Position numbers and translations under genes: made by a program. From Sphingomonas jeddahensis (GTDB lineage Bacteria; Pseudomonadota; Alphaproteobacteria; Sphingomonadales; Sphingomonadaceae): 64,000 nucleotides of DNA. Within the stretch, counting starts at the first letter, position 1. Each line of letters starts with the position of its first letter. Positions 30,137 to 39,157 of the stretch are shown one piece after another. The notes beneath the pieces are model-generated. The model did not search any database and was not told the origin of the DNA. It was given only the letters and a program-made list of their open reading frames with translations. The stretch is taken from NCBI RefSeq assembly GCF_001981525.1, contig NZ_MPSB01000008.1, positions 1-64,000 on the forward strand. Direction: 5' to 3'.

Positions 30137-30308
30137 GGTTCACGCGAAGGCGCGACGACGCGAAGATTTTGGTTCGCGCGGAGGCGCGAAGGACGCGGGA
30201 GGCGTTGCGCCCGGCAGATCGATCATGCGACAGCAAGAATGCCTATTTTGCTGCCGGGACATAGCCGCGGGCGGAGCCTCTTCGCGCCTTCGCACCTTCG
30301 CGTGAACC
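30137..30308. repeat. Inverted-repeat element, family E
   Basis: GGTTCACGCGAAGG at 30137-30150 and its exact reverse complement CCTTCGCGTGAACC at 30295-30308 bound a 144-base interior carrying further gcgaaggcgcgaag-like copies. No gene is apparent in the interior. It lies upstream of the S9 peptidase and downstream of the popZ-like gene. Confidence 0.75.
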
Positions 30309-30356
30309 GAAATTCGCCGGTCGCCAACAGTGCTACCGCCAGCGCTAAAGCGCAGC

Positions 30357-30824
30357 CTAAGCCCCGCGGGTGATCTTCGCGATCTCGCGCGCGACGAGAT
30401 TTTCCACCATCCCCGGCAGGTTCGCGTCGAGCCATTCGCGCAGCATCGGACGGAGCATGTCGCGGACCAGCCCTTCGAGGGTGCCGTCGTTCCCCGGCTC
30501 TGGCTTCACCATCAGCCGCGACAGGGCGTCCAGCGCGCCACGCGTCGCCTGCGCGGTCTGATCGGACAAGATGGTAGCCACAGGATCGGGCGACGGCCCC
30601 GCGGGTGCAGCCGATCCGGCACGCGGCGGCGCCGGCGGCATCGGATCGCTCAGCTCAAGAACCTCCTCCGGCTCATCACCATCGGCGGCGGGCGTGGACG
30701 CGACGGAACGAACCGTGCCATTGCGGCGCGGGCGGATCGGGCGGTCGTCACCTTCCTCGGCAATGATGCGCTTGATGGAAGACAAGATGTCTTCCATCGA
30801 CGGCTCGGCGCTGACATCCCCCAT
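30357..30824 (-). CDS. PopZ-like DUF2497 protein
   Basis: 155 residues from ATG 30824 (an in-frame upstream ATG at 30860 lacks likeness). The N-terminal motif SMEDILSSIKRIIAEEGDD and the C-terminal block LVRDMLRPMLREWLDANLP are the two conserved ends of DUF2497, which includes Caulobacter PopZ. The middle is Pro/Ala rich and likely disordered. PopZ forms polar condensates that anchor the chromosome origin. Length is close to Caulobacter PopZ (177). Polar-organiser function is inferred from family only. Confidence 0.82.
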   Translation of the reverse strand: MGDVSAEPSMEDILSSIKRIIAEEGDDRPIRPRRNGTVRSVASTPAADGDEPEEVLELSDPMPPAPPRAGSAAPAGPSPDPVATILSDQTAQATRGALDALSRLMVKPEPGNDGTLEGLVRDMLRPMLREWLDANLPGMVENLVAREIAKITRGA

Positions 30825-30860
30825 GCGCGCAATCAACCTCGTCGCGAAAACCGCCGACAA

Positions 30861-32369
30861 TCAGCGGTTCGGTGCGTTCTCACCTGTGGTCAACCCCGGG
30901 CTTCTGTCAACCTTGCTGCTGTCCAGCGCCGGATCGAGCGGGCGAGCAACAGCCGCGTTCTGTGCCGGTATCGTGCTGGTCGACGGCGCGACCGCCACCG
31001 GCGCCGGGCCATCGCCAAAATCGGAGAAGCGGCCCCGCACCGCCCGGAAGTTTTCGGCCGAATTGTAAAGCGGCCCGCCCTCCAACCCCAGATCCTCCGC
31101 CTCGGCTTGGCCCATTGCCGCCAGCAGCGCGAAGCCGGCGACATAAGCGTCGCGTCGCGCGGTCACCAGCGTGACCTGGCTGTTGAGCAACTCCTGCTCG
31201 GCATTCAGAATGTCGAGGATGGTGCGATTACCAACACTGTTTTCCGCACGCACACCTTCAAGGCTCAACTGGTTTGCGGCAACTGCTTGCTCCGATGAGG
31301 AGATCACCTGCAAGGAGGACTGCCAAACAGCATAGGCAGACCGCGCCGAGGCGATCACCTGGCGCTCGGCTGCGGTGGCCTGCTCGATCGCCTGCGCGCG
31401 CTGTGCCTGCGCCTGCCGAACCAGCGCCGCCGGTCGCCCGCCCTGGAACAGCGGCAAGCTGACGTTCAACCCCACGCCCGCCGACGTGCCGCTCTGGCCC
31501 ACGCCGAGGCCGGTGCCGCTACCGAGCGAGCCCAGATAATTGACGTAACTGCCAGTGGCGCCGATGCCCAAGGTAGGAAGGCGGCTCGCGCGCGCCACCC
31601 GGATGTCGAAAGCCGTTGCGTCGCGCTGCTTCAGCGCCGCGAGCAAGGTGGGATTGTCGCGCAGCGCCACTTCGACCGCCCCATCGGCGCTCTGCGGCAG
31701 GTTGGGCAGCGGCGGCGGCGCATCAAGCGCACCGGGGGAGTTGCCGACCAGCCGCACGTAATTTTCTCGGCTGCCAATCAGATTGGCCTGTACCCGCTGC
31801 AACTGCGCACGTGCCAAGCTGAGCCGCGCTTCCGATTGTGCTACGTCGGTTCGCGTCAAGTCACCGACCTCGAAGCGGTCGCGGCTGGCCTGGAGGTTGG
31901 TTTCCAGCACGCGTACATTTTGCGCGTTGAGGCTGACGATCGCTTCGTCCCGCAGCACGTCATTGTACGCGCCAACCACTTCGGTGAACAGCGACGCCTC
32001 CGTGCCCCGCAGGCCGAACTGGCCCGCCTGGACCCGAGTCTCGGCGGCACGCACCGAGTTGCGTACTGCGCCGCCCGAGAAGAAAGGCACGTTGAGCGAC
32101 AATTGCGCCTGCGCCGCGCGTTCGGGCGTGGTGAAGGAATTGCCGCTGCGCAGGTAATTCTCGTTAACCCCGGCCTGTGTCCCAATCGTCGGCCGCCCGG
32201 CAGCGCGCGCAATCGGCACATTTTCGTCCAGAGCGCGCTGCTGCGCCCGCCCTGCCGTGATCGTCGGATTGTCCTGATAGGCTCGGGCGAGTGCTTCGCG
32301 CAGCGTGTCCGCCTGAGCGGGCGCCGCGCCAAGCGCGAGGATCACGGCAAGGGGAACGGCTCGGTTCAT
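30861..32369 (-). CDS. TolC-family outer-membrane efflux/secretion protein
   Basis: 502 residues from ATG 32369 with a signal peptide (AVPLAVILALGAAPAQA). Two repeated TolC halves are visible (TLREALARAYQDNPTI, RTDVAQSEARLSLARAQL, and later NQLSLEGVRAENSVGNRTILDILN). It forms the trimeric outer-membrane channel for efflux pumps or type I secretion. No pump genes lie nearby. It follows the pcm-like gene by 13 bases, the typical sphingomonad order. Confidence 0.93.
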   Translation of the reverse strand: MNRAVPLAVILALGAAPAQADTLREALARAYQDNPTITAGRAQQRALDENVPIARAAGRPTIGTQAGVNENYLRSGNSFTTPERAAQAQLSLNVPFFSGGAVRNSVRAAETRVQAGQFGLRGTEASLFTEVVGAYNDVLRDEAIVSLNAQNVRVLETNLQASRDRFEVGDLTRTDVAQSEARLSLARAQLQRVQANLIGSRENYVRLVGNSPGALDAPPPLPNLPQSADGAVEVALRDNPTLLAALKQRDATAFDIRVARASRLPTLGIGATGSYVNYLGSLGSGTGLGVGQSGTSAGVGLNVSLPLFQGGRPAALVRQAQAQRAQAIEQATAAERQVIASARSAYAVWQSSLQVISSSEQAVAANQLSLEGVRAENSVGNRTILDILNAEQELLNSQVTLVTARRDAYVAGFALLAAMGQAEAEDLGLEGGPLYNSAENFRAVRGRFSDFGDGPAPVAVAPSTSTIPAQNAAVARPLDPALDSSKVDRSPGLTTGENAPNR

Positions 32370-32382
32370 CGCAGCTCTTGTT

Positions 32383-33051
32383 TCAGAAGGTGAATCGCGC
32401 CGGCGTGGCGAAGCCGGGCAAACGACAGCAATCAACATCGGCGAAGTCGATCATCGCAAAGCCGCCCTCGCTGCGGCGGCCAGCCGCGAGGCGGGTGACG
32501 CCGCGATCGACCAGCCCGCCCACAATCCGGCCGCCTGGCCCAACCTGCGCGACCAGCGTCTCGGGCACGCGCTCGACGGCGCCATCGATAATCATGACGT
32601 CATAGGGCGCGCCTTCGGCATGCCCCTGCTCCAGCGGTGCCTCGACCAGCGTGATGCGATCGTTGGCGCCAAGCGCCGCCTTCGCCATCGCCACCAAGGC
32701 GGCATCCGATTCGACCGCCACGACTGACGCGACGAGTTCAGCCAGCACGGCCGCGGTATAGCCCGACGCGGCACCGATCAGCAGCACCCGGTCACTCGGC
32801 AGCAGGCGCGCCTCCGTCAACAGCCGGCCAGTGGCGATCGGCAGGTTGAGCGAGCGCCCGCCACCCAGCGTGACCAAATCATCGCGGTAAGCGAATTGCG
32901 CGGCGTCCGCCGGCACGAAACGTTCACGCGGAACGGTCGCCATCGCGGCGACAACCCGCGCGTCTGACACGGCACTGGTGCGCAGCTGGCTGGCCACCAT
33001 CGCGGTGCGCAGCGCAGCGAAATCCGGTTGGCGTTCCATGGTCATCGTCAT
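32383..33051 (-). CDS. Protein-L-isoaspartate O-methyltransferase family protein
   Basis: 222 residues. Family features: MVASQLRTSAVSDARVVAAM, VPRERFVPADAAQFAY, and an AdoMet-binding Rossmann motif with VLLIGAASGYTAAVLAEL. The usual G-T-G-S-G-Y-Q glycine motif is replaced by GAASGYT, so true isoaspartyl repair activity is not certain. Start is one of ATG 33051, 33045 or 33039. It probably forms an operon with the tolC-like gene. Confidence 0.85.
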   Translation of the reverse strand: MTMTMERQPDFAALRTAMVASQLRTSAVSDARVVAAMATVPRERFVPADAAQFAYRDDLVTLGGGRSLNLPIATGRLLTEARLLPSDRVLLIGAASGYTAAVLAELVASVVAVESDAALVAMAKAALGANDRITLVEAPLEQGHAEGAPYDVMIIDGAVERVPETLVAQVGPGGRIVGGLVDRGVTRLAAGRRSEGGFAMIDFADVDCCRLPGFATPARFTF

Positions 33052-33148
33052 CTTTTCACCTGTCGCACGGCTGTTTTAGCTTGGCAATACACTTACCAGT
33101 CGAGAGTGGAGCTTTATCGCGGCGGCGCAAGTGCGCCAATCTCCAAAC

Positions 33149-33177
33149 TTGACACGCCCGCTTCCCCGCCGCATCAG
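33149..33177 (+). promoter_or_regulatory. Possible promoter of tRNA-Cys
   Basis: A consensus -35 TTGACA at 33149-33154 with a weak -10 (CATCAG, 33172-33177) 17 bases away. The predicted start would fall about 10-15 bases before the tRNA. Confidence 0.45.
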
Positions 33178-33197
33178 CCCGCCCTCGCTCGCATCGA

Positions 33198-33271
33198 GGC
33201 CCGATGGCGGAGTGGTGACGCAGAGGACTGCAAATCCTTGCACCCGGGTTCGATTCCCGGTCGGGCCTCCA
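33198..33271 (+). tRNA. tRNA-Cys (GCA)
   Basis: 74 nucleotides with acceptor arms GGCCCGA and TCGGGCC, discriminator T and an encoded CCA (33269-33271). The anticodon loop CTGCAAA gives anticodon GCA, and the T arm GGGTTCGATTCCC is canonical. The U discriminator base is a known Cys identity element. Confidence 0.96.
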
Positions 33272-33461
33272 CTCTTACTTCCGAAATCGCGCAGTCCGCC
33301 CAGTCCATGGGACCAGCGGCAAAATCCGTCGGTGGAACGATGCTCCGACTCGCAGGAGCAAACAGCCGACGGACAATGCCCGCCGGCTGCCATGATGGTA
33401 GCTGGTTTCCGACTTGTCTCTACGCCAACAGCGCGAAAAGAGCGTCAGACCCGAAAGCGCA

Positions 33462-34460
33462 TCAGAGCGCCAGATCGGGATGACGATCCGCCGTCACGCG
33501 CGTGGCGGCCGCGCGCGGCTGCGTTGCGACATGCACCGCTGGCGGCGGGGCGGCGAGGCGCAGCGTCTCGCCGGTCGCTTGCCATTCATGCGCCAACAAC
33601 TCCGGATTGTCGTTCAGCGCCACGCCATAGGTCGGCACCATCTCGCGCAGCTTGGCCTGCCACGCGGGCGTGGCGAGCCGCTGCGGGAACACCTGCTTCA
33701 GGAGCCCTAACATGATCGACGGTGCGGTCGAGACCCGGGAGAGGCGCCCAGCAGCGCCGCGATGCTCCCGTCCTTCGATGCGACCAATTCGGTGCCCAGC
33801 TTCAGCACGCCGCCCATTTGCGGATCGCGCTTGATGATCTGCACGCGCTGCCCCGCCTGCCACAATTTCCAGTCCTGTGCGCGCGCATTGGGCAGATACT
33901 CGCGCAGCGCGGCCAGACGATCCTCGTCGGACATCATCAGCTGCCCGCCGAGATATTGCACCAGGTCGAAATTGTCCCAGCCCACCGCCACCATCGAGCG
34001 GAAATTGTCCAGCGTCACCGATGCCGGCAGGTCGGAATACGAACCATGTTTCAGGAACTTGGTGGAGAAGGTCGCGAACGGTCCGAACAGCAAAGCGCGC
34101 TTCTTGTCGAAATAGCGCGTGTCGAGATGCGGCACCGACATCGGCGGCGAGCCACGTCCGCCTTGCCATATACCTTGGCCAGGTGGCGGTTCGCCACCGC
34201 GGGATTCTCGCTCACCAGGAACGATCCGCCGACCGGGAAGCCGGCGTAATTGTCCGCTTCCGGGATGGCCGATTCCTGCAGGATCGGCAGCGCCCCGCCA
34301 CCCGCGCCGGCGAACACGAACTTGGCGTTGATCACTCGTGTGCCGCCGCCGTTGGTCGCTTCCGCCGTCACGCGCCAGCTCTTGTCGGCGTTGCGCTCCA
34401 GCTTGCGTACTTCATAGCCGGTGGTTAGCGTCACGCCCGGCTGCTGGCTGAGCAACGCCG
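33462..34460 (-). pseudogene. mqo: C-terminal part of malate:quinone oxidoreductase, frameshifted
   Basis: Three frames together rebuild the C-terminal two-thirds of MQO. Pieces are [20 protein letters not shown] and [16 protein letters not shown] (frame of 34051-34575), [20 protein letters not shown] to [19 protein letters not shown] (33707-34141), and [20 protein letters not shown] to the stop at 33462. Each join needs one extra base in a G/C run: near 34143 (between GKADV and APPMSVP) and near 33737 (after GASPG). The N-terminal FAD-binding part is missing and replaced by porin sequence at about 34460. MQO would oxidise malate and reduce quinone; this copy cannot be a full enzyme as written. 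Confidence 0.85.
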
Positions 34461-35013
34461 TCGATCTCGGCATTGCCCTCCACGAACGCCTGCTGCGCGA
34501 CCACGTCGTTGCGCTGGTCGGGCAGTACGGTGCCGAGCTCCTCGCCCGCGATGCCGCCGTGCGCCAGCTCGCCATAGGTTCGGAAATGCGGGCCGATGTG
34601 CAGGTCGGCGCCCGCCACGATGCGGTTGATGTCCTGCCGCTGCGCCCGCCGCTCGCGCAAATTAGGGTTGGTCGTGTGGTTCACGCGCAGGCGAAGCTCG
34701 CCCGACAGGTGAGATAGACATCGCCGTCATCGTCGAGCGGCAGGAACTTCAGCCGGGCGATCGGATCGTCGCGGTTCGCCGGGTCTGCCATACGGCGCCA
34801 GTCCTCGGCCCAGCGCGACTGGGCATAGCCCTTGCCAGTCGCGCCCTCGCCGGCGGCGGCGATCGGATATTCGCTGGCGGCGGGGCTGGCAGCATGGCCG
34901 GCTCGTTCGGCGTTCTGCACCGTGCCGGTCTGGGGGGCGTCCTTGATTTCGGCCAACGCGGGGGGAGCGGCGAGCGCGACCGCGCTCGCCAGGATACGCA
35001 AACAATGGGTCAT
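34461..35013 (-). pseudogene. 5' part of an alginate-export-family porin, frameshifted and fused to mqo
   Basis: From ATG 35013: signal peptide (ILASAVALAAPPALA), then AQSRWAEDWRRMADPANRDD and RLKFLPLDDDGDVYLT, then a one-base deletion (ctcacctgtcg, where one more c would restore [18 protein letters not shown]), then [20 protein letters not shown] and [15 protein letters not shown]. These are features of the alginate_exp family of outer-membrane barrels. The frame then meets the mqo remnant at about 34460, so most of the barrel is lost. It starts 10 bases after the dctA stop and was probably in its operon, perhaps as an organic-acid porin. Confidence 0.75.
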
Positions 35014-35023
35014 TGGGATACTT

Positions 35024-36355
35024 TCAGCCGGCGGCGATCGCTCCGGCGGGTTGCTGGTCGACTCGCGCCGCCTTGCCCGAAAGCGCCGCCTCGAGCTGGT
35101 CGTGATCGAGGCGGCCTTCCCACTTTGCGACGACCACCGTCGCTACGGCGTTGCCGATGAAATTGGTCAGGCTGCGGCATTCGGACATGAACCGGTCAAC
35201 GCCCAGGATCAGCGCCATGCCGGCGACCGGCACGTCAGGCACGATCGACAGCGTCGCCGCCAGGGTGATGAACCCGGCGCCCGTCACGCCCGCCGCGCCC
35301 TTGGACGACAGCATCGCGACGCCCAGCAGCATCAATTGCTGCCCCAAAGTCAGATCGACGTTGCACGCCTGCGCGATGAACAGCGCCGCCAACGTCATGT
35401 AGATGTTGGTGCCGTCAAGGTTGAACGAATAGCCCGTCGGCACGACCAGCCCGACGACCGACTTGGGGCAGCCCGCGCGCTCCATCTTCTCGATCAGCGA
35501 TGGAAGGGCGCTTTCCGACGAGGACGTCCCGAGCACCAGCAGCAGTTCGGCCTTGAGATAGGCGATCAGGCGGAAGATCGAAAAGCCCGCCAGCCGCGCC
35601 ACCACGCCGAGCACCACGACCACGAACAGGATCGAGGTCAGGTAAAAGGTGCCGACCAGCGCGGCGAGATTGGCCAGCGTGCCAACGCCATATTTGCCGA
35701 TGGTGAACGCCATCGCGCCGAACGCGCCGACCGGTGCCGCCTTCATCAGGATCGCGACCACCTTGAACACGGCCAACGACACGTCGTTCAGCGCGCCCAG
35801 CAGCCGCTCGCCCCGCTCGCCGATCAGCGCCAGGCCGATGCCGAACAGGATGGCGACGAACAGCGTCTGGAGAATGTTGCCGTCGGTCAGCGCCGACAGA
35901 AACGTGTCGGGGATGATGCCGATCAGGAATCCGGTCAGCGTCGTTTCATGCGCCTTGGCCGAATAATCGGCGACCTTGGTGGCATCCAGCGTGTTGGGAT
36001 CGATGTTCAGCCCTGCGCCCGGCTGCACGACATTAGCGACGATCAGCCCGACGATCAGCGCCAGGGTGGAAAAGAACAGGAAATAGGCGAACGCCTTGCC
36101 CGCCACGCGCCCCACCGCACCCAGATCGCGCATCCCCGCAATGCCGGTGACGATGGTCAGGAAGATCACCGGCGCGATGATCATCTTCACCAATTTGATA
36201 AAGGCATCGCCGATCGGCTTCATCGCCTCGCCCGTCGCGGGGGCGAAATGGCCCAGCAGCACGCCCGCCGTAATGGCGAACAATACCTGCACGTACAGGT
36301 GCGCATACCAAGGGCGGTTTTTGGGTGGCAGGGTGTGGGTCTCGAATTGTGTCAC
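35024..36355 (-). CDS. dctA: C4-dicarboxylate:cation symporter DctA
   Basis: 443 residues of the glutamate transporter family (DAACS). Features: 8 membrane segments and two re-entrant loops, the serine-rich [15 protein letters not shown], and the substrate/sodium motif [19 protein letters not shown]. It imports succinate, fumarate and malate. The intact gene stands upstream of the decayed porin-mqo fusion, suggesting an original uptake-and-oxidation operon for C4 acids. Start is ATG 36355. Confidence 0.94.
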   Translation of the reverse strand: MTQFETHTLPPKNRPWYAHLYVQVLFAITAGVLLGHFAPATGEAMKPIGDAFIKLVKMIIAPVIFLTIVTGIAGMRDLGAVGRVAGKAFAYFLFFSTLALIVGLIVANVVQPGAGLNIDPNTLDATKVADYSAKAHETTLTGFLIGIIPDTFLSALTDGNILQTLFVAILFGIGLALIGERGERLLGALNDVSLAVFKVVAILMKAAPVGAFGAMAFTIGKYGVGTLANLAALVGTFYLTSILFVVVVLGVVARLAGFSIFRLIAYLKAELLLVLGTSSSESALPSLIEKMERAGCPKSVVGLVVPTGYSFNLDGTNIYMTLAALFIAQACNVDLTLGQQLMLLGVAMLSSKGAAGVTGAGFITLAATLSIVPDVPVAGMALILGVDRFMSECRSLTNFIGNAVATVVVAKWEGRLDHDQLEAALSGKAARVDQQPAGAIAAG

Positions 36356-36657
36356 GCCTTAGGTCCTCTCAACGCCACTCCACCCCGTTTGAACGGACGG
36401 TACGGCGAGCAGCCAATCTGCCCGTAGCGTAAGTGCGGACCATTCAGAAAGTTTCAGATGAGACAACACCACGCAAAAACAACGGCTTAGCTTGTTATCC
36501 CGGAGGATTGCGGCCGCGATCATTGCTCTCCCTTGGACGCCGCACTGGACGACGTCGACGCGTTGTTCGATGCCGAGCAGAAGGGGGCGACCGTCAGCGA
36601 ACTGCGCAGAATGGCTGGCGGGCCACGGCCCGCCAAGCATATCAATGTCACCGCGCG
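36356..36657. other. Gap between dctA and Tim44-like gene, with terminator-like hairpin
   Basis: About 300 bases. A hairpin TGGCGGGCC-AC-GGCCCGCCA at 36616-36635 lies just after the minus-strand stop at 36658, without a T tract, and may end that transcript. A plus-strand frame from 36533 (MDAALDDVDALFDAEQKGAT...) has an acidic helical look but no ribosome-binding site and runs antisense into the next gene, so I do not call it. The dctA promoter must lie here; no clear hexamers were seen. Confidence 0.5.
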
Positions 36658-37617
36658 TCAGGCTTCCTGGACCGCCGAAAGCCGCCATTCGCCATGGGAC
36701 TCGCGCTTGAAGGTCCACAGCTCGGTCGCCTGACTGGGGCGCTCGGCATCTCCTTCGAGAACAGCGCCGGTGCTGCGGTCAAGCATCACATCGACACTCT
36801 CGTAGCGCATGGCGATGGTTGCGTAATCCGTGGTATCCTCCCGCCAGGCTTCTGCCACTTCCGCGTCGATCAACACAGTGCCCGAGACACTGTTGCGCCG
36901 CCCGGCGGTGGCGTTCTGGCTGAGTTCCTCCGCGAAATAGGACATGACCTCCGGCGTGGTTCGCTCACGCAGGCGCCCGAAATCTTCCTTGCTGAAGGCG
37001 TCCTGCACCTCAACGAGGAGCCGTTCGAAATCCTGCCGATCCGCATTGTCGATGTCGATCTCTCCGCTGCGCGGCGCGGCCGCCACGGCTGGGAAGCTTC
37101 GCACCGATGGCCGCTGCGGCGCCGAGCGCGGCTCAAACCCGGCGAAAGGCGACGACATGGCCCCGCCATGGGCACCAGCAAGCGCTGGCCGGCGGCGGAA
37201 CATGCGCAACAGGAGCCAGACCAAGCCGCCGATCAAGGTGATCTGGAGCAAAGCCATGAGCATTCCTGCTCCGGCGAGTGACCCCAGCCCGCCGCCGAGG
37301 AGCGCGCCGATGAGTCCGCCTGCGATCAGACCGCCGATCAAGCCCTTCGCCATGCCGCCGCGGTTGGCGGAAGCCGCCCGGCCGGCCTGCGCCTGTGCCG
37401 GAGTTCGAGCCGCCGACTTCTCCGTCATTGAACGCTGCACCGGTGCGGTCTGCTTCGGCGCCACGGCTGTTGGGGCCGGTGCATTATAGGTGCGCGCACC
37501 CCGACTGCCAAAGCTGCCTTTCCGCCGCGCGTCCGCATCGTCAGGCACGATCGTTAGCGCCGCAATGGCAAGGCTCGCCGCTATGACGCCCAAATTACCG
37601 CTCTTGAAAGGGATCAT
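36658..37617 (-). CDS. Tim44-like domain membrane protein (second copy)
   Basis: 319 residues. N-terminal membrane or signal segment (LGVIAASLAIAALTIVP), a Ala/Pro/Gln-rich linker, two Gly-rich hydrophobic segments (GLIGGLIAGGLIGALLGGGL and ALLQITLIGGLVWLLLRMF), and a C-terminal Tim44 domain (about residues 185-319: DFERLLVEVQDAFSKEDFGR, TELWTFKRE). This is the longer bacterial Tim44-domain class, distinct from the 213-residue protein at 223-864. Role unknown. Monocistronic. Confidence 0.85.
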   Translation of the reverse strand: MIPFKSGNLGVIAASLAIAALTIVPDDADARRKGSFGSRGARTYNAPAPTAVAPKQTAPVQRSMTEKSAARTPAQAQAGRAASANRGGMAKGLIGGLIAGGLIGALLGGGLGSLAGAGMLMALLQITLIGGLVWLLLRMFRRRPALAGAHGGAMSSPFAGFEPRSAPQRPSVRSFPAVAAAPRSGEIDIDNADRQDFERLLVEVQDAFSKEDFGRLRERTTPEVMSYFAEELSQNATAGRRNSVSGTVLIDAEVAEAWREDTTDYATIAMRYESVDVMLDRSTGAVLEGDAERPSQATELWTFKRESHGEWRLSAVQEA

Positions 37618-38201
37618 CTCATTTCCTTGCGCTGAAGCTTTGTCGGCCCTGTGAGAAACCGCGAAGACGCCTTGTCAGGCGTGGCATTGCTGATCGCTTG
37701 GTGCTCACCGCACCCCGCACCATGCGTCCTGCTCATCCGAGCGGTACGCCCCATGTGAGACACGCCAGTGCGGCAGCTGCGTCATCGCGATCTCCTCGTC
37801 TGGGCACCGCCCGCAGGATCGCGAGATTGCCAGGCCCGTTGAACTTGCGGTCCGACATCACACCGCTAGTGGGTGTCAGAGGGGCCCGGCCCGCGGGTAC
37901 AACCTAAGCAAGGGCATTCTGGCCTTCAAGGCTCCGTGGCTCGCAAATCCCATCCGCGCCAGCCTGGCATCATCCGCACTCCGCGGATCAATCATCGGCC
38001 GCTCGCCATGTCGGGGGCCCGCACGGGCCCATGTCACCCGCGGCTAAGGGAAAGGCGATCCTCATCGCCGAGTAACGCTATGATTGGTTCGCCCCGAACT
38101 GGTGCGATTTTCTACACACGTCCGGCTCGCGCCGGTATATCAGCGCTGCGGCGGGGATCGCCGCAGAGTCGCATCATCGAACAAACGAGCTGGGGGGCAG
38201 G
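37618..38201. other. Gene-free stretch with possible structured RNA
   Basis: About 580 bases with no protein gene I can support; open frames have no ribosome-binding site or family likeness. Between 37891 and 38043 the ends CCGCGGGT and ACCCGCGG can pair, and inside lies GGGCCCG-CA-CGGGCCC (38015-38030). The arrangement hints at a folded RNA of about 150 bases, but I recognise no known RNA class (not tmRNA, 6S, SRP or RNase P). Confidence 0.3.
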
Positions 38202-38303
38202 ATGCGTGGGATCGACGGTGATTCTGAATGGCTGGTGCGACTTCACCACTGGCTCGTGCTTGCATTCCTGCTTTGCGGAACGGGCGCCTGCCTGATGGTG
38301 TGA
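38202..38303 (+). CDS. Possible 33-residue membrane peptide
   Basis: ATG 38202 follows a G-rich ribosome-binding site (GGGGGGCAGG). The peptide has a charged N-terminus (MRGIDGDSEWLVRLHH) and one hydrophobic segment (WLVLAFLLCGTGACLMV). Nothing else supports it. Confidence 0.3.
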   Translation: MRGIDGDSEWLVRLHHWLVLAFLLCGTGACLMV

Positions 38304-38354
38304 CCGGCCGCCGAGCTACTCGGCCCGGTGAGCCAATGGTCATTGGGTGATCGT

Positions 38355-38795
38355 TCACGGCAGAAGATCTGCGCACCCGGCACGGCTCAGCGCTGAGACC
38401 AGTGGAATATCGGCCGGCGGCATGGGAAGGCCGACGAGTTCCGCCGGCGAGACCCAGCGGATCGTGGGGGCTTCGATCGGACGCGGTTCACCGCTCCAGA
38501 TGTGTACGCGGTACAGCAGCAGCACCAGCAACCGGCCGGCGCCTGCCTCGGTGGAGAAAGCCAGCGGCGTCAGCGCGGCGCGGGCTACGGTGATCCCAAG
38601 CTCTTCGGCCAGTTCTCGAACGAGGGCGGTTTCAGGATACTCCCCAGTCTCCACCTTGCCGCCGGGAAATTCCCATAGGCCGGCGTGCTGCTTGCCTGTC
38701 GGCCGCTGCTGCACCAGGACGCGTCCGTCCGCGCTTATCAGCGCTGCCGCGACTACCAGCAGTGGCGGCAGATGCGTGCCTTGCGCAGCGGACAT
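38355..38795 (-). CDS. mutT: Nudix hydrolase, 8-oxo-dGTP diphosphatase type (MutT)
   Basis: 146 residues with a perfect Nudix box: G-x5-E-x7-R-E-L-x-E-E-x-G-I within GGKVETGEYPETALVRELAE followed by ELGI (about residues 44-67). WEFPGGK before the box and the overall length fit MutT, which removes oxidised dGTP from the nucleotide pool. Divergent from the Flp pilin genes. Confidence 0.9.
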   Translation of the reverse strand: MSAAQGTHLPPLLVVAAALISADGRVLVQQRPTGKQHAGLWEFPGGKVETGEYPETALVRELAEELGITVARAALTPLAFSTEAGAGRLLVLLLYRVHIWSGEPRPIEAPTIRWVSPAELVGLPMPPADIPLVSALSRAGCADLLP

Positions 38796-38823
38796 GTCGA
38801 CCTTTCGTTAAGGCTATGATGCG

Positions 38824-39039
38824 ATGCCGTACGCCATGCACCGACGCCACGGCCCGATCAAACGCGCGCTAATCGCTTTACGCCGTCTGGTCCGCGACCA
38901 GCGAGGCGCGACGGCGGTGGAATATGGCCTTATCCTGGCGCTGGTATTCCTCGCGATGATCGCGGCCGTTCAAGGAGTTGCCGACGAGACGATCGGCATG
39001 TGGGACTATGTCAGCAATCGGGTCGTCAACGCAGAGTGA
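38824..39039 (+). CDS. Flp family type IVb pilin (long leader)
   Basis: 71 residues. Prepilin site DQRG-ATAVEYGLI, with cleavage expected after Gly 28, followed by a hydrophobic helix (LALVFLAMIAAVQGVA) and a short C-terminus. The leader of 28 residues is longer than usual (about 15-20) and highly basic. AAGG at 38812-38815 serves as ribosome-binding site. Flp pilins assemble Tad pili for surface attachment. No tad/cpa genes are nearby. Confidence 0.88.
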   Translation: MPYAMHRRHGPIKRALIALRRLVRDQRGATAVEYGLILALVFLAMIAAVQGVADETIGMWDYVSNRVVNAE

Positions 39040-39157
39040 CCGCGCCGATCCAGCTTAAGTATTCTTCAACCCCCTGGCCTTAAGGTCGCGATAGTCGGAG
39101 CGGGGGCTTCCAATCCGGCCGGGTGACTGAAGCTAAGACATACACTGGAGATCGAAC

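Noticed and set aside
28112..30373. 753-codon plus-strand frame opposite the S9 peptidase
   Set aside because: No motifs; the minus strand encodes a full catalytic triad and signal peptide.
36533..36733. Plus-strand frame MDAALDDVDALFDAEQKG...
   Set aside because: Acidic helical appearance, but no ribosome-binding site, and the second half is antisense to the Tim44-like gene.
37873..38295. 140-codon plus-strand frame in the gene-poor stretch
   Set aside because: No ribosome-binding site or family likeness; overlaps the possible RNA fold.
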